Source: Planctomycetota bacterium (GTDB taxonomy: Bacteria > Planctomycetota > Phycisphaerae > Tepidisphaerales > Tepidisphaeraceae). From it: a stretch of 6,505 nt of DNA. The notes beneath the pieces are model-generated. The model worked only from the letters and a program-made list of their open reading frames with translations. It ran no database searches and had not been told where the DNA came from. Shown here in pieces: positions 1 through 5,918 of this stretch. A program made the position numbers and the translations under genes. The stretch's first letter is position 1; every line of letters starts with the position of its first letter. The stretch is taken from positions 1 to 6,505 of the forward strand of contig JAKORQ010000581.1 in assembly GCA_029777755.1 (NCBI GenBank). Direction: 5' to 3'.

Positions 1-396
1 ATCGGTAAATTCGGCTATGAGCCTGGAGCCACTACCCGTGACATTTATCGTGGCGGCTCCCGGGCCACCAGCGGTGTTATCCTCCCAGCCGAGGATCATG
101 TTGGAACCGATGTCCCAGACGGCGCCGTCAGCAACGTTGACCGTGCCTGTTCCGTATCCGCCGATACTCACGGTGCGGCTCTGCATGCGGGTTCCGCTGC
201 CGGAGATGTTGACCACACCGGTCGAGCCCAGGTCGTAGCCCACTTCAAGCCGGTCGTGGGTGATGTATCCGCCGTCATTAAGCTCCAGTTCTCCGTTGCC
301 GAAGATACCAACCTTCAGTTGGGTGGTGTTAAGCATGGAATCCGCGCCCGACACCAGGACGTGGCCTGACGAATCTCTGCCAACGCCAATTGCTAA
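1..396 (-). repeat. Protein-level tandem beta repeats in the secreted protein
   Basis: Codons for residues 120-251 encode two alternating half-units. Type 1 has the pattern L-x-I/V-G, a gap, G-S/A-x-G-x-V-x-V-S/T-G-x-G/D-S/T, seen from residues 120, 169 and 220. Type 2 has L/V-x-V/I-G-x-x-G-x-G-x-L/V-x-V/L-x-D-G, seen from residues 146 and 195. The DNA copies have diverged, so this is a repeat of protein structure and not a recent DNA duplication. The array continues past the window edge. Confidence 0.7.
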
Positions 397-753
397 GTCG
401 CCCGTAAAAATTGGCGCGCCTTCATAGAATCCCGTGAAGTCAGAACCGGTAAGCGTCAAGCTGCTGCCATTGAAGATCCTGAGGTTGCCGGATTCGCCGT
501 TTGAGGCGCCAATGAGGAGCCTGCCTTCCCACCCAAAAACCGAAGCTAAGTTTCTCACCGTAAGAGTCGGATCTCCAGGTCCGCTAACAATTACCAGCTG
601 GTTGCTAACATCCAGGTATGTGCCGTAAACGACCGCGTCTTTGGAAATGATCAGTTGCGCGCGAGCCGAAGGTGCTGCTGCCAGGGTAGCCAATGCCAGT
701 GCAATCCCGGCGTTGCGCGCACGCCCCACTGCAAGACCCTTCAACTGATGCAT
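1..753 (-). CDS. Secreted T5SS/PEP-CTERM-associated repeat protein (partial, N-terminal part)
   Basis: The minus strand is open from an ATG at 753 to the window edge, giving 251 residues with no stop; the C-terminus is missing. Residues 1-32 look like a signal peptide: a basic start (K5, R11, R13), a hydrophobic Ala/Leu core at about 15-27, and an A-R-A/Q cleavage site after residue 32. From residue 120 the protein is built of alternating glycine-rich units of the kind seen in T5SS/PEP-CTERM-associated repeats, such as LEVGYDLGSTGVVNISGSGT and VSIGGYGTGTVNVADGA. These repeats are expected to stack as a beta-helix on an exported surface or extracellular protein. Whether it ends in a PEP-CTERM anchor or an autotransporter barrel cannot be seen. 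The ATG at 753 is preferred because GAGGAG lies 8 nt before it; in-frame alternatives are ATG at 777 and TTG at 846. The ligand or role is unknown. Confidence 0.85.
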   Translation of the reverse strand, partial: MHQLKGLAVGRARNAGIALALATLAAAPSARAQLIISKDAVVYGTYLDVSNQLVIVSGPGDPTLTVRNLASVFGWEGRLLIGASNGESGNLRIFNGSSLTLTGSDFTGFYEGAPIFTGDLAIGVGRDSSGHVLVSGADSMLNTTQLKVGIFGNGELELNDGGYITHDRLEVGYDLGSTGVVNISGSGTRMQSRTVSIGGYGTGTVNVADGAVWDIGSNMILGWEDNTAGGPGAATINVTGSGSRLIAEFTD

Positions 754-777
754 ACGTTTGACTCCTCGACCAGACAT

Positions 778-1285
778 GAGACTGCTGTGTGCGTACTGCG
801 GTAATCCCGAAGCGCTATCCGAATCTATCGTCCGTCCCTCTCTCAAGACGGACTCCTCCTCATTGCCTCCTGAAACGGATATCCCTGCACTCCGGCCGCC
901 AGGCAGGCCTGGCTGAGGGCGAGGATCCCTCCCAAGCGGGCTGAGCTATTCTAGATCCCCAGAGGTGCGATCTTTCAAGCGCCTATTTTGCCTGGACATC
1001 CCATTCCCCATCCCGGCGGATGAGGGCCTGCGAAAGCACAAGTGCTGGTATGTTCAGTGGAGGGCCTGTCCTATAGGCCACGGGACGTCGAATCGGCAGA
1101 ACTCTGCACGAGTATCAATCGCATTGACCGGCATCGAGAGATGTTTTGGTGCGCAAAGGCTCCATGATCGCGAGTTCGAAGTCTATAGAAACGCCCAAGG
1201 CGCAACCATCACGGCGTCCCGTCCATCTCACCGCGTCTCGCGCCCTTCACGACCCCTTCGTCGCTCGGTCGCTTCGTTACTTCCG
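778..1285. other. Gene-poor intergenic stretch with short repeats
   Basis: No open frame here has convincing coding character. The long plus-strand frame crossing it is a His/Arg-rich reading that runs antisense through the lipoprotein genes. What can be seen: the direct repeat GAGGGCCTG at 1022-1030 and 1060-1068; an inverted repeat AGCAC-AA-GTGCT at 1035-1046; a 5-bp hairpin GGCCT/AGGCC at 1063-1079; and the candidate promoter and leader of the gene starting at 753. I found no tRNA, known riboswitch motif, transposon end or CRISPR repeat. No terminator with a T-tract follows the lipoprotein stop at 1286. Confidence 0.5.
948..978 (-). promoter_or_regulatory. Candidate sigma70-type promoter for the repeat protein
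   Basis: On the minus strand TTGAAA (978-973) and TAGAAT (953-948) each match the -35 and -10 consensus at five of six positions. The spacer is 19 nt, slightly long. Transcription would start near 941 and give a leader of about 190 nt before the ATG at 753. This is a pattern match only. Confidence 0.35.
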
Positions 1286-1915
1286 CTAGAGCTTTCGGTC
1301 GTGGAACATGCTGCCGATGCGCGTGCCCAGCGTCCGCAACAGCCGCTCGCGGACAAGTGGCAGGTCCTGCTCGCGCGTGCGGGCGGAGATCGGCGTCTCC
1401 AGCGACACAGGCCAGCCCTCGGCGCTGGCCACCGGGAACGCGGTTGTCCCCGTCTCCACGTCGACGATGTACACTCGGCACTCGACCCTGCCGTCGTTGG
1501 GTATCCCGTCGCCGCCGCCGATGCGGATGCGCTGCAGGTCGACGTACAGCACCTGCCTGGCCCCGATCGCCTTGCCGATCTGGCTGATGGTCATCCTGTC
1601 GATGTCGCTGCGGGTGTCGCGCAGCTCTTCCAGCTTCTCGTGGGGGATCAGCGGCGCCACGTTGTAAGCGGAGAGGTCATCCATGATGAAGTTGGCAAGC
1701 TGCTCCCCCTCTGCCACCAGCATGCCGGGATTGGCGCGATTCTCCACCATCACCAGCATGGGGGTCTTCGGCGGCACGTACATCGCCTTCACCTTCTGCG
1801 GGAAGATCGAGTAAACCGCGAAGCCCAGGACCGAGCAGCCGGCGCTGCCGGCCAGGATGCCCGCCAGCAGGCACGCCATCAGCGCCGTGGTGCGCAGCGT
1901 TGCCAGTCTTTTCAT
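1286..1915 (-). CDS. Envelope lipoprotein with CsgG/TolB-N-like pattern (second of tandem pair)
   Basis: This 209-residue protein starts with a Lys/Arg tip, a hydrophobic segment (about 8-23) and a lipobox-like S-A-G-C with Cys27 as the likely lipidated residue; the -3 position is Ser, not the usual Leu. The mature part has a pattern like the CsgG/LpoB/TolB N-terminal fold: a strand LVMVEN (54-59), a helix with EQLANFIMDDL (71-81), then MTISQIGKAIGARQVLYVDL (108-127) and a strand ending in VDVETGT (151-157). The fold assignment is my inference; I do not recognise a named family. It starts 3 nt after the stop of the upstream lipoprotein gene, with GAGG 8 nt before the ATG, so the two are probably co-translated. 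It probably sits on a membrane facing the periplasm. CSVLGF after the lipobox matches CTILGF in its neighbour, marking distant paralogues. Confidence 0.88.
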   Translation of the reverse strand: MKRLATLRTTALMACLLAGILAGSAGCSVLGFAVYSIFPQKVKAMYVPPKTPMLVMVENRANPGMLVAEGEQLANFIMDDLSAYNVAPLIPHEKLEELRDTRSDIDRMTISQIGKAIGARQVLYVDLQRIRIGGGDGIPNDGRVECRVYIVDVETGTTAFPVASAEGWPVSLETPISARTREQDLPLVRERLLRTLGTRIGSMFHDRKL

Positions 1916-1918
1916 TGG

Positions 1919-2575
1919 TCAGTCCTCGATGACGTGGGGGTAGAACAGTTCAGCGATACTCCTGGCCATCGCCTTTATCGTGCCGTTGTAGATGACCGCC
2001 TCGGGCACATCCAGCACACCCTCAGGCGAGCGCTCGGGGAAGGATACCTGCAGGTTCTGCTTCTCGTAGATCACCGTGGACTTGCCAGGCTTCACCTCCA
2101 GCACCTTCACGTTCACCATCATCTCCCCGCGCATCAGCTGCACGGCCGTCCCGCTGCGGGTGGAGAAATAGCCAACCTCCACGAAGATAAGGCGGGTGAT
2201 GCCGCTGATGCGGTGGGCATACTCGGTGACCGACATGCCCTCAAACTCGGGATGCTCCTTCTGGAAGCGCACCACCGAGCGCGGCTCCCAGGGAAAGGTG
2301 GTGTTCTTCAGCGATGATTCATTGGTCTTCGCCAGCAGGTTGCTCTGGATGGCGTTGGCGGTGTCGAGCTGCAGATGTTCAAAGTCGATCCGCAAGCCGC
2401 GATCGGCCCAGACCATCACCGCGACCTTCTCCCCGGCCAGGCCCTTGTACTCCGCATCCACCGACCGGGGGACGGCGGCGGCGAAGAAGCCCAGTATCGT
2501 GCAGCCACCTGCCGACAAGCCGATCACGGCCAGCGCCGCCAGCATGAACACCGTGCATATCCTGGCTCTAAACAT
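1919..2575 (-). CDS. Envelope lipoprotein (first of tandem pair)
   Basis: This 218-residue protein has a short basic start, a hydrophobic core (about 7-21) and A-G-G-C at 22-25, so Cys25 is the likely lipidated residue; Ala at -3 is atypical for a lipobox. After CTILGF the mature domain shows VAVMVW (51-56), a helical stretch around 68-82, the block MSVTEYAHRISGITRLIFVEV (114-134) split by a turn, and strands around MMVNVKVLEV (152-161). The order of these blocks parallels the next gene, including VDAEY-(x)n-VAVMV against VKAMY-(x)n-MLVMV. The family is not recognised; a CsgG/TolB-N-like fold is inferred. The start is supported by GGAG 6 nt before the ATG. The gene lies 98 nt after the DUF2752 stop and 3 nt before the second lipoprotein gene. 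The two products may form a complex in the envelope; no partner is identifiable here. Confidence 0.88.
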   Translation of the reverse strand: MFRARICTVFMLAALAVIGLSAGGCTILGFFAAAVPRSVDAEYKGLAGEKVAVMVWADRGLRIDFEHLQLDTANAIQSNLLAKTNESSLKNTTFPWEPRSVVRFQKEHPEFEGMSVTEYAHRISGITRLIFVEVGYFSTRSGTAVQLMRGEMMVNVKVLEVKPGKSTVIYEKQNLQVSFPERSPEGVLDVPEAVIYNGTIKAMARSIAELFYPHVIED

Positions 2576-2618
2576 ACTTCACTCCGCTAAAGCGCGCTTC
2601 CCTGTGCACTGCCGGCTA

Positions 2619-2652
2619 ATGATTCCAGTTAAGCCAGGCGAACGCAAGCGTT
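2619..2652 (-). promoter_or_regulatory. Weak candidate promoter with 12-bp palindrome before the lipoprotein pair
   Basis: In the 98-nt gap after the DUF2752 gene, the palindrome AACGCAAGCGTT (2641-2652) overlaps a possible minus-strand -35 TTGCGT (2647-2642). That is followed after 17 nt by a -10-like AATCAT (2624-2619). The leader to the ATG at 2575 would be about 37 nt. The hexamers are poor, so the gap may equally be a simple intra-operon spacer. The palindrome could be an operator; no regulator is known. Confidence 0.22.
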
Positions 2653-2673
2653 ACATCCCCGGGCGCGAAAAGT

Positions 2674-3159
2674 TCAGCCCCAGCCATCCATGCCCGCGAT
2701 GCGAATGAGGATCTTCCAGCCCCAGCCCAGCAGGAAAATGCCCGCACCTGTCAGCAACAGCATCTTGCCGGGCAGATACTTGAGCAGCCGGTGGATCGGC
2801 CGGGCCGTGATCGCTTCATACAGCGCCAGCGGCAGGATCATCGCCACCAGCAGCGCCGCCACGAAGCCGGCCGGCTGGATGTAGGCGCTGGCGACCAGGT
2901 TACCCCGGAAGAACCACGCGAAACTGGTGGTCATGCCGCAGGTCGGGCAGGGAACGCCGCTTTTCAACAGCATGTTGCACGCCAGGTATCCCAGGTCGGT
3001 GTGTGTGCCCACTCCCTCTGGCGCGGGCGTGAGACGCAGCGCGGTCACTACCAGCGTCGCGCACGCCGCCGCCACCACCAGCGCAATGCAGCGCGCGTAC
3101 AGCGACAGCCGCACCGGCGTGGTGGGTGGCGCGTAGATTGTCGGTACCGCTTCCTGCAT
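2674..3159 (-). CDS. DUF2752 family integral membrane protein
   Basis: This 161-residue protein has three likely membrane helices, at about 23-42, 95-114 and 132-152. Between the first two lies the DUF2752 hallmark: Cys61, then a G-V-P-C71-P-T-C74-G-M-T-T-S segment, with the F-A-W-F-F-R-G-N-L-x-A-S-A continuation usual for the family. The paired cysteines suggest metal binding or redox chemistry, but the family's biochemical role is not established. Length is normal for the family. No Shine-Dalgarno sequence precedes the ATG at 3159; a TAGAAT hexamer lies 9 nt upstream, which would fit a leaderless message. It is divergent from the sulfatase maturase gene and upstream of the two lipoproteins, so it may be the first gene of a three-gene envelope operon. 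Confidence 0.9.
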   Translation of the reverse strand: MQEAVPTIYAPPTTPVRLSLYARCIALVVAAACATLVVTALRLTPAPEGVGTHTDLGYLACNMLLKSGVPCPTCGMTTSFAWFFRGNLVASAYIQPAGFVAALLVAMILPLALYEAITARPIHRLLKYLPGKMLLLTGAGIFLLGWGWKILIRIAGMDGWG

Positions 3160-3168
3160 CGGCGGGCG

Positions 3169-3197
3169 ATTCTATGGCAAGCCGCCGGCTTTGAACA
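3169..3197 (-). promoter_or_regulatory. Candidate promoter of the DUF2752 gene with palindrome in the spacer
   Basis: TAGAAT on the minus strand (3174-3169) matches five of six -10 positions and lies 9 nt before the ATG at 3159. A weak -35, TGTTCA (3197-3192), is 17 nt away. The spacer contains the inverted repeat AAGCC-GCC-GGCTT (3179-3191), a possible operator. If used, transcription would begin at or next to the start codon. Confidence 0.35.
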
Positions 3198-3278
3198 TTG
3201 AGCATGAAAATGTCCGAAAAAATGCCGAATTTCCCCGCCTGCAAAACGCTTGAGCCCGCTCGCATCTGGTCGCCGATC

Positions 3279-3284
3279 TATTAA
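3279..3284 (+). promoter_or_regulatory. Candidate -10 element of the sulfatase maturase gene
   Basis: TATTAA matches four of six -10 positions and lies 10 nt before the ATG at 3295. No Shine-Dalgarno sequence precedes any candidate start (TTG 3250, ATG 3286, ATG 3295), and no good -35 is seen. It would give a leaderless message starting at about 3291-3295. Confidence 0.25.
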
Positions 3285-3294
3285 CATGCCCGCC

Positions 3295-4506
3295 ATGCAG
3301 TTGAAGGTCTACCAGCCGCCACAGGGACCGCGCGCCTTTCACCTGATGGCCAAGCCCATCGGGCCTATCTGTAATCTGCGCTGCGAATATTGCTTTTACC
3401 TCGACAAGGAACGCTTCTACGAGACCAGCAAGTGGCGCATGAGCGATGAGGTGCTCGAGCAGTACGTCAAGCAGTACATCGAGAGCCAGGACGTCGACGT
3501 CATCAACTTCGCCTGGCAGGGCGGCGAGCCGACGCTCATGGGAGTCGATTTCTTCCGCCGGGCGCTGGAGCTCCAGAAGAAATACGCCAACGGCAAGACC
3601 ATCACCAATGCCCTCCAGACCAACGGAACCCTGCTCGATGATGAATGGTGCGAGATGCTCAAGCGCGAGAACTTCCTGGTCGGGCTGAGCATCGACGGAT
3701 CGCAGGAACTGCACGACCACTACCGCGTCGGCATCAAGAACGAAGGCAGCTTCGACAAGGTCATGCGCGGCCTGGAGCTGCTCAAGAAGCACAAGGTCGA
3801 GTTCAACACGCTCACGGTCGTGAACGACTACAACGCCCGCCGGCCGATGGAGGTGTACGACTTCCTCAAGGCATCCGGCTCGACCTTCTGGCAGTTCATC
3901 CCGATCGTCGAGCGGTTGGAGAAGATGGACCAGCGCCTGGTGATCGCGCCCCCGCCGGAGGAGACCGGGCATGACGAGCCATACCCTGTCGCCAACTGGA
4001 GCGTGCCACCGCGGCTGTACGGCCAGTTCCTCTGCTCCATCTTCGACCGCTGGTATCGCGAGGACATCGGGCGGATCTTCATCCAGCAGTTTGAGAATAC
4101 GCTGGCCCCCTACATGGGACAGAAGCCGGGTGTGTGTGTCTACGCCGAGACCTGCGGATTGGCTCTGATCATCGAGCACAACGGCGACATCTACTCCTGC
4201 GACCACTTCATGTTCCCCGGCTACAAGCTCGGGAACATCCTGGAGAAGCCGCTGGCCGAAATGGTCTACTCGCCGGCCCAGTTGCGCTTCGGCCACGCGA
4301 AGGCCGACGAGCTGCCGCGGGACTGCATCACGTGCAAGTGGCGTCCCCAATGCAACGGCGGCTGCCCCAAGGACCGCTTCGCCGCCGACACCCAGGGCAC
4401 AAAGAAACTCAACTACCTCTGCCCCGGCTTCAAGATGTTCTACAACCACGTGGACGCGAGGATGAAAAAGATCGCCGAAGTCCTGCGGCAGCCGGCGATG
4501 AGATGA
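3295..4506 (+). CDS. Anaerobic sulfatase-maturating enzyme (radical SAM/SPASM)
   Basis: This 403-residue enzyme should oxidise the active-site Cys or Ser of a sulfatase to C-alpha-formylglycine using S-adenosylmethionine, without oxygen, in the cytoplasm. CNLRCEYCFYL at 26-36 gives the radical SAM cluster ligands Cys26, Cys30 and Cys33. WQGGEP (74-79) is the SAM-binding motif. The C-terminal SPASM domain has Cys281, 287, 302, 344, 347, 353, 357 and 376. From memory, this spacing closely follows the two auxiliary [4Fe-4S] clusters of Clostridium perfringens anSME, and Asp303 after Cys302 sits where that enzyme has its proposed catalytic Asp. The CNGGCPKDRF segment is typical of the family. The start is uncertain: ATG 3295 puts the first Cys near the usual distance, but ATG 3286 (+3 residues) or TTG 3250 (+15) are possible. 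No sulfatase gene is in the window, so it probably serves sulfatases encoded elsewhere. A related peptide-modifying SPASM enzyme is a less likely alternative. Confidence 0.93.
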   Translation: MQLKVYQPPQGPRAFHLMAKPIGPICNLRCEYCFYLDKERFYETSKWRMSDEVLEQYVKQYIESQDVDVINFAWQGGEPTLMGVDFFRRALELQKKYANGKTITNALQTNGTLLDDEWCEMLKRENFLVGLSIDGSQELHDHYRVGIKNEGSFDKVMRGLELLKKHKVEFNTLTVVNDYNARRPMEVYDFLKASGSTFWQFIPIVERLEKMDQRLVIAPPPEETGHDEPYPVANWSVPPRLYGQFLCSIFDRWYREDIGRIFIQQFENTLAPYMGQKPGVCVYAETCGLALIIEHNGDIYSCDHFMFPGYKLGNILEKPLAEMVYSPAQLRFGHAKADELPRDCITCKWRPQCNGGCPKDRFAADTQGTKKLNYLCPGFKMFYNHVDARMKKIAEVLRQPAMR

Positions 4507-4523
4507 TCTGTTGATTGTTGATC

Positions 4524-4544
4524 GACTGATTGGCCCGATCAGTC
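4524..4544. terminator. Hairpin between convergent genes (possible terminator)
   Basis: GACTGAT (4524-4530) and ATCAGTC (4538-4544) are perfect inverted arms, extended inward by a T-G wobble and a G-C pair to a 9-bp stem with a GCC loop. It lies 18 nt after the maturase stop. No T-tract follows on either strand, so it is not a classical intrinsic terminator; it may end or protect the 3' end of the maturase message. Confidence 0.4.
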
Positions 4545-4561
4545 AGGACAGCGCAACTCTT

Positions 4562-4578
4562 CCAGATCGCAAATCTGG
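4562..4578. terminator. Second hairpin between convergent genes (possible terminator)
   Basis: CCAGAT (4562-4567) and ATCTGG (4573-4578) form a perfect 6-bp stem with a 5-nt loop. It lies 16 nt beyond the stop (4594) of the minus-strand small gene and could form at its 3' end. There is no T-tract, so the terminator role is a guess from its position. Confidence 0.3.
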
Positions 4579-4593
4579 TCCGTTCAAAAATCC

Positions 4594-4863
4594 CTAGACT
4601 ACCTGCTTAATCTCGACTTCCGTGATCGTCCTCGGGTCGAAGTCGATTCTTTGCTCGAACGTCCCGGCCAGGTGGGATTTGTCCAGGGCGATGATCCAGC
4701 CTTCCTCTATGATGGCGTTCTCGATCACTCTTCCCCCGGCGAGGGTCAGGCGGCAGACGGCCGTGTATTTTCGCCGGGGCACGCCGCTCGCCACCAGCAT
4801 CTTGCGCCATTCCTCCGGCAACACCTTCGCCAGTCGGTTCCTCGGCGGGTTCTTTGAGTGCAT
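4594..4863 (-). CDS. Small protein of unknown function, coupled to ABC ATPase
   Basis: This 89-residue protein is not recognised. It has no signal peptide or membrane helix, so it is probably cytoplasmic. Residues 1-24 are basic and helical in character (RNRLAKVLPEEWRKMLVASG). Residues 33-88 look like a small beta domain: YTAVCRLTLAGGRVIENAII, then EEGWIIAL, then a closing RIDFDPRTITEVEIKQV. The layout of a short helix followed by a compact barrel-like sheet recalls SH3- or Sm-like folds, but this is only a suggestion. The gene starts 2 nt after the ATPase stop, with GGAG of the ATPase's last codons serving as its Shine-Dalgarno sequence 5-6 nt before the ATG. Translation is therefore likely coupled. 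The close link suggests it works with or modulates the transporter, but co-transcription by chance is possible. Confidence 0.82.
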   Translation of the reverse strand: MHSKNPPRNRLAKVLPEEWRKMLVASGVPRRKYTAVCRLTLAGGRVIENAIIEEGWIIALDKSHLAGTFEQRIDFDPRTITEVEIKQVV

Positions 4864-4865
4864 CG

Positions 4866-5909
4866 CTACTCCGGCAGTACCACCACGTCCTCAGGACGCA
4901 TGCTCAATTTCACGCTACGGCTGCTGGTGAGCACCGGCGGCGAGGCGATCGCCTTCAGTTCCACCTGCCCAACCCGCAACACGTGCTCGCTGTTTTCCCC
5001 CAGGAAGGTGCTGCTGACCAGATCTGCCTCGATGGAGTTCTGCCGCGCTCCAGAGTCGATGCGAACATGCTCCGGGCGGATGCTGACCATCACCCTGTCG
5101 CCTGTCTTCCCTTCGCCACGGGCACGCAATACGCCCAGGGGTGTCTTGACCAGCAGGTCATCGAGTTGGCGACCGCTGATCTGCCCCTCCAGGAGGTTGG
5201 TCTGCCCGACGAACTCCGCCACGAAGGCGTTGGCCGGCTTGAGATACAGATCCGCCGGCGTGCCCACCTGCATCAGCCGGCCATCCTTGAGAACCGCGAT
5301 ACGGTCGGCGATGGAGAGCGCCTCCTTCTGGTCGTGCGTGACATATATAGTAGTGAAGCCGGCCTGCTTGCAGATCCGGCGGATCTCCGAGCGCATCTCC
5401 AGCCGCAGCTTGGCATCGAGGTTCGACAGCGGCTCATCCAGTAGCAGGCAGGCAGGCTCAACCGCCAGCGCCCTGGCCAGCGCCACCCGCTGCTGCTGCC
5501 CGCCGGAAAGCTCATTTGGCTTGCGTCCCTTCAGCTCGTGCATCCGCACCAGCTTTAGCACCTCATCCACCTTCGCCTGCCGCTGCTGCTTGTCTACCTT
5601 GCGCACCTCCAGCCCGAAGGAGACATTCTGCGCCACGGTCATGTGCGGCCAGAGGGCATAGCTCTGGAAGCACATCACGGCATTGCGCTGGTCGGTGGGG
5701 GTGTGGGTCACGTCTTTTTCATTGAACAGCACCCGCCCGCGCGAGGGGGTAAGCAGCCCCGCGATGATGCGCAACAGCGTGCTCTTGCCGCAGCCGCTTG
5801 GCCCGAGCAGGAAAAACAGCTCACCGGGGTCAATCTGGAGCTGTACGTCGGTAAGCGCCTGGGTACTGGCAAAGTAGTGGCTGACCTGTTCGACCGTGAT
5901 GCGTGTCAT
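4866..5909 (-). CDS. ABC importer ATP-binding protein (PotA/FbpC/MalK type)
   Basis: This 347-residue protein is a full-length importer ATPase that would bind the cytoplasmic face of a permease and power uptake. Motifs: Walker A GPSGCGKST (36-44), Q-loop Gln82 in CFQSYALWPHMT, signature LSGGQQQR (134-141), Walker B LLLDEP (155-160), D-loop SNLD (162-165) and H-loop His192. From about 235 to 345 follows a TOBE-type domain with SIRPEHV (276-282) and a closing SMRPEDVVVL. This architecture is shared by polyamine, ferric iron, sulfate, phosphonate and sugar importers, so the substrate cannot be named. No permease or binding-protein gene is adjacent: downstream is a small unknown gene and upstream a divergent membrane protein. 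It may be a shared ATPase for permeases elsewhere. No Shine-Dalgarno sequence precedes the ATG; TACAAT lies 9 nt upstream, fitting a leaderless message. Confidence 0.95.
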   Translation of the reverse strand: MTRITVEQVSHYFASTQALTDVQLQIDPGELFFLLGPSGCGKSTLLRIIAGLLTPSRGRVLFNEKDVTHTPTDQRNAVMCFQSYALWPHMTVAQNVSFGLEVRKVDKQQRQAKVDEVLKLVRMHELKGRKPNELSGGQQQRVALARALAVEPACLLLDEPLSNLDAKLRLEMRSEIRRICKQAGFTTIYVTHDQKEALSIADRIAVLKDGRLMQVGTPADLYLKPANAFVAEFVGQTNLLEGQISGRQLDDLLVKTPLGVLRARGEGKTGDRVMVSIRPEHVRIDSGARQNSIEADLVSSTFLGENSEHVLRVGQVELKAIASPPVLTSSRSVKLSMRPEDVVVLPE

Positions 5910-5918
5910 GAGAAAAGC

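Noticed and set aside
17..628. Two short plus-strand frames (17-238 and 434-628)
   Set aside because: They are antisense to the signal-peptide repeat protein, whose repeat pattern is clear on the minus strand.
965..2317. 450-residue plus-strand open frame
   Set aside because: It is antisense to both lipoprotein genes and rich in His, Arg and Ala with no domain logic; the opposite strand encodes lipobox proteins with proper ribosome binding sites. It is a mirror of GC-rich codon use.
3172..4449. 425-residue minus-strand open frame
   Set aside because: It is antisense to the sulfatase maturase, whose motifs are unambiguous; the sequence is low-complexity Val/Leu/Asp/Glu-rich, as expected from reverse reading of a GC-rich gene.
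4538..4593. tRNA-like stretch: D-loop-like AGTCAGGACAG, a CCAGA/TCTGG stem with loop TCGCAAA (GCA, Cys-like) and a T-loop-like GTTCAAAA
   Set aside because: The D stem and T stem do not pair, spacing between arms is wrong, position 33 of the loop is C and not T, and no acceptor stem is found. At most a decayed remnant.
4854..5661. Two long plus-strand frames across the ABC ATPase
   Set aside because: Both are antisense to a complete ATPase with all motifs in order and show Ser/Arg- or His/Leu-rich shadow composition.
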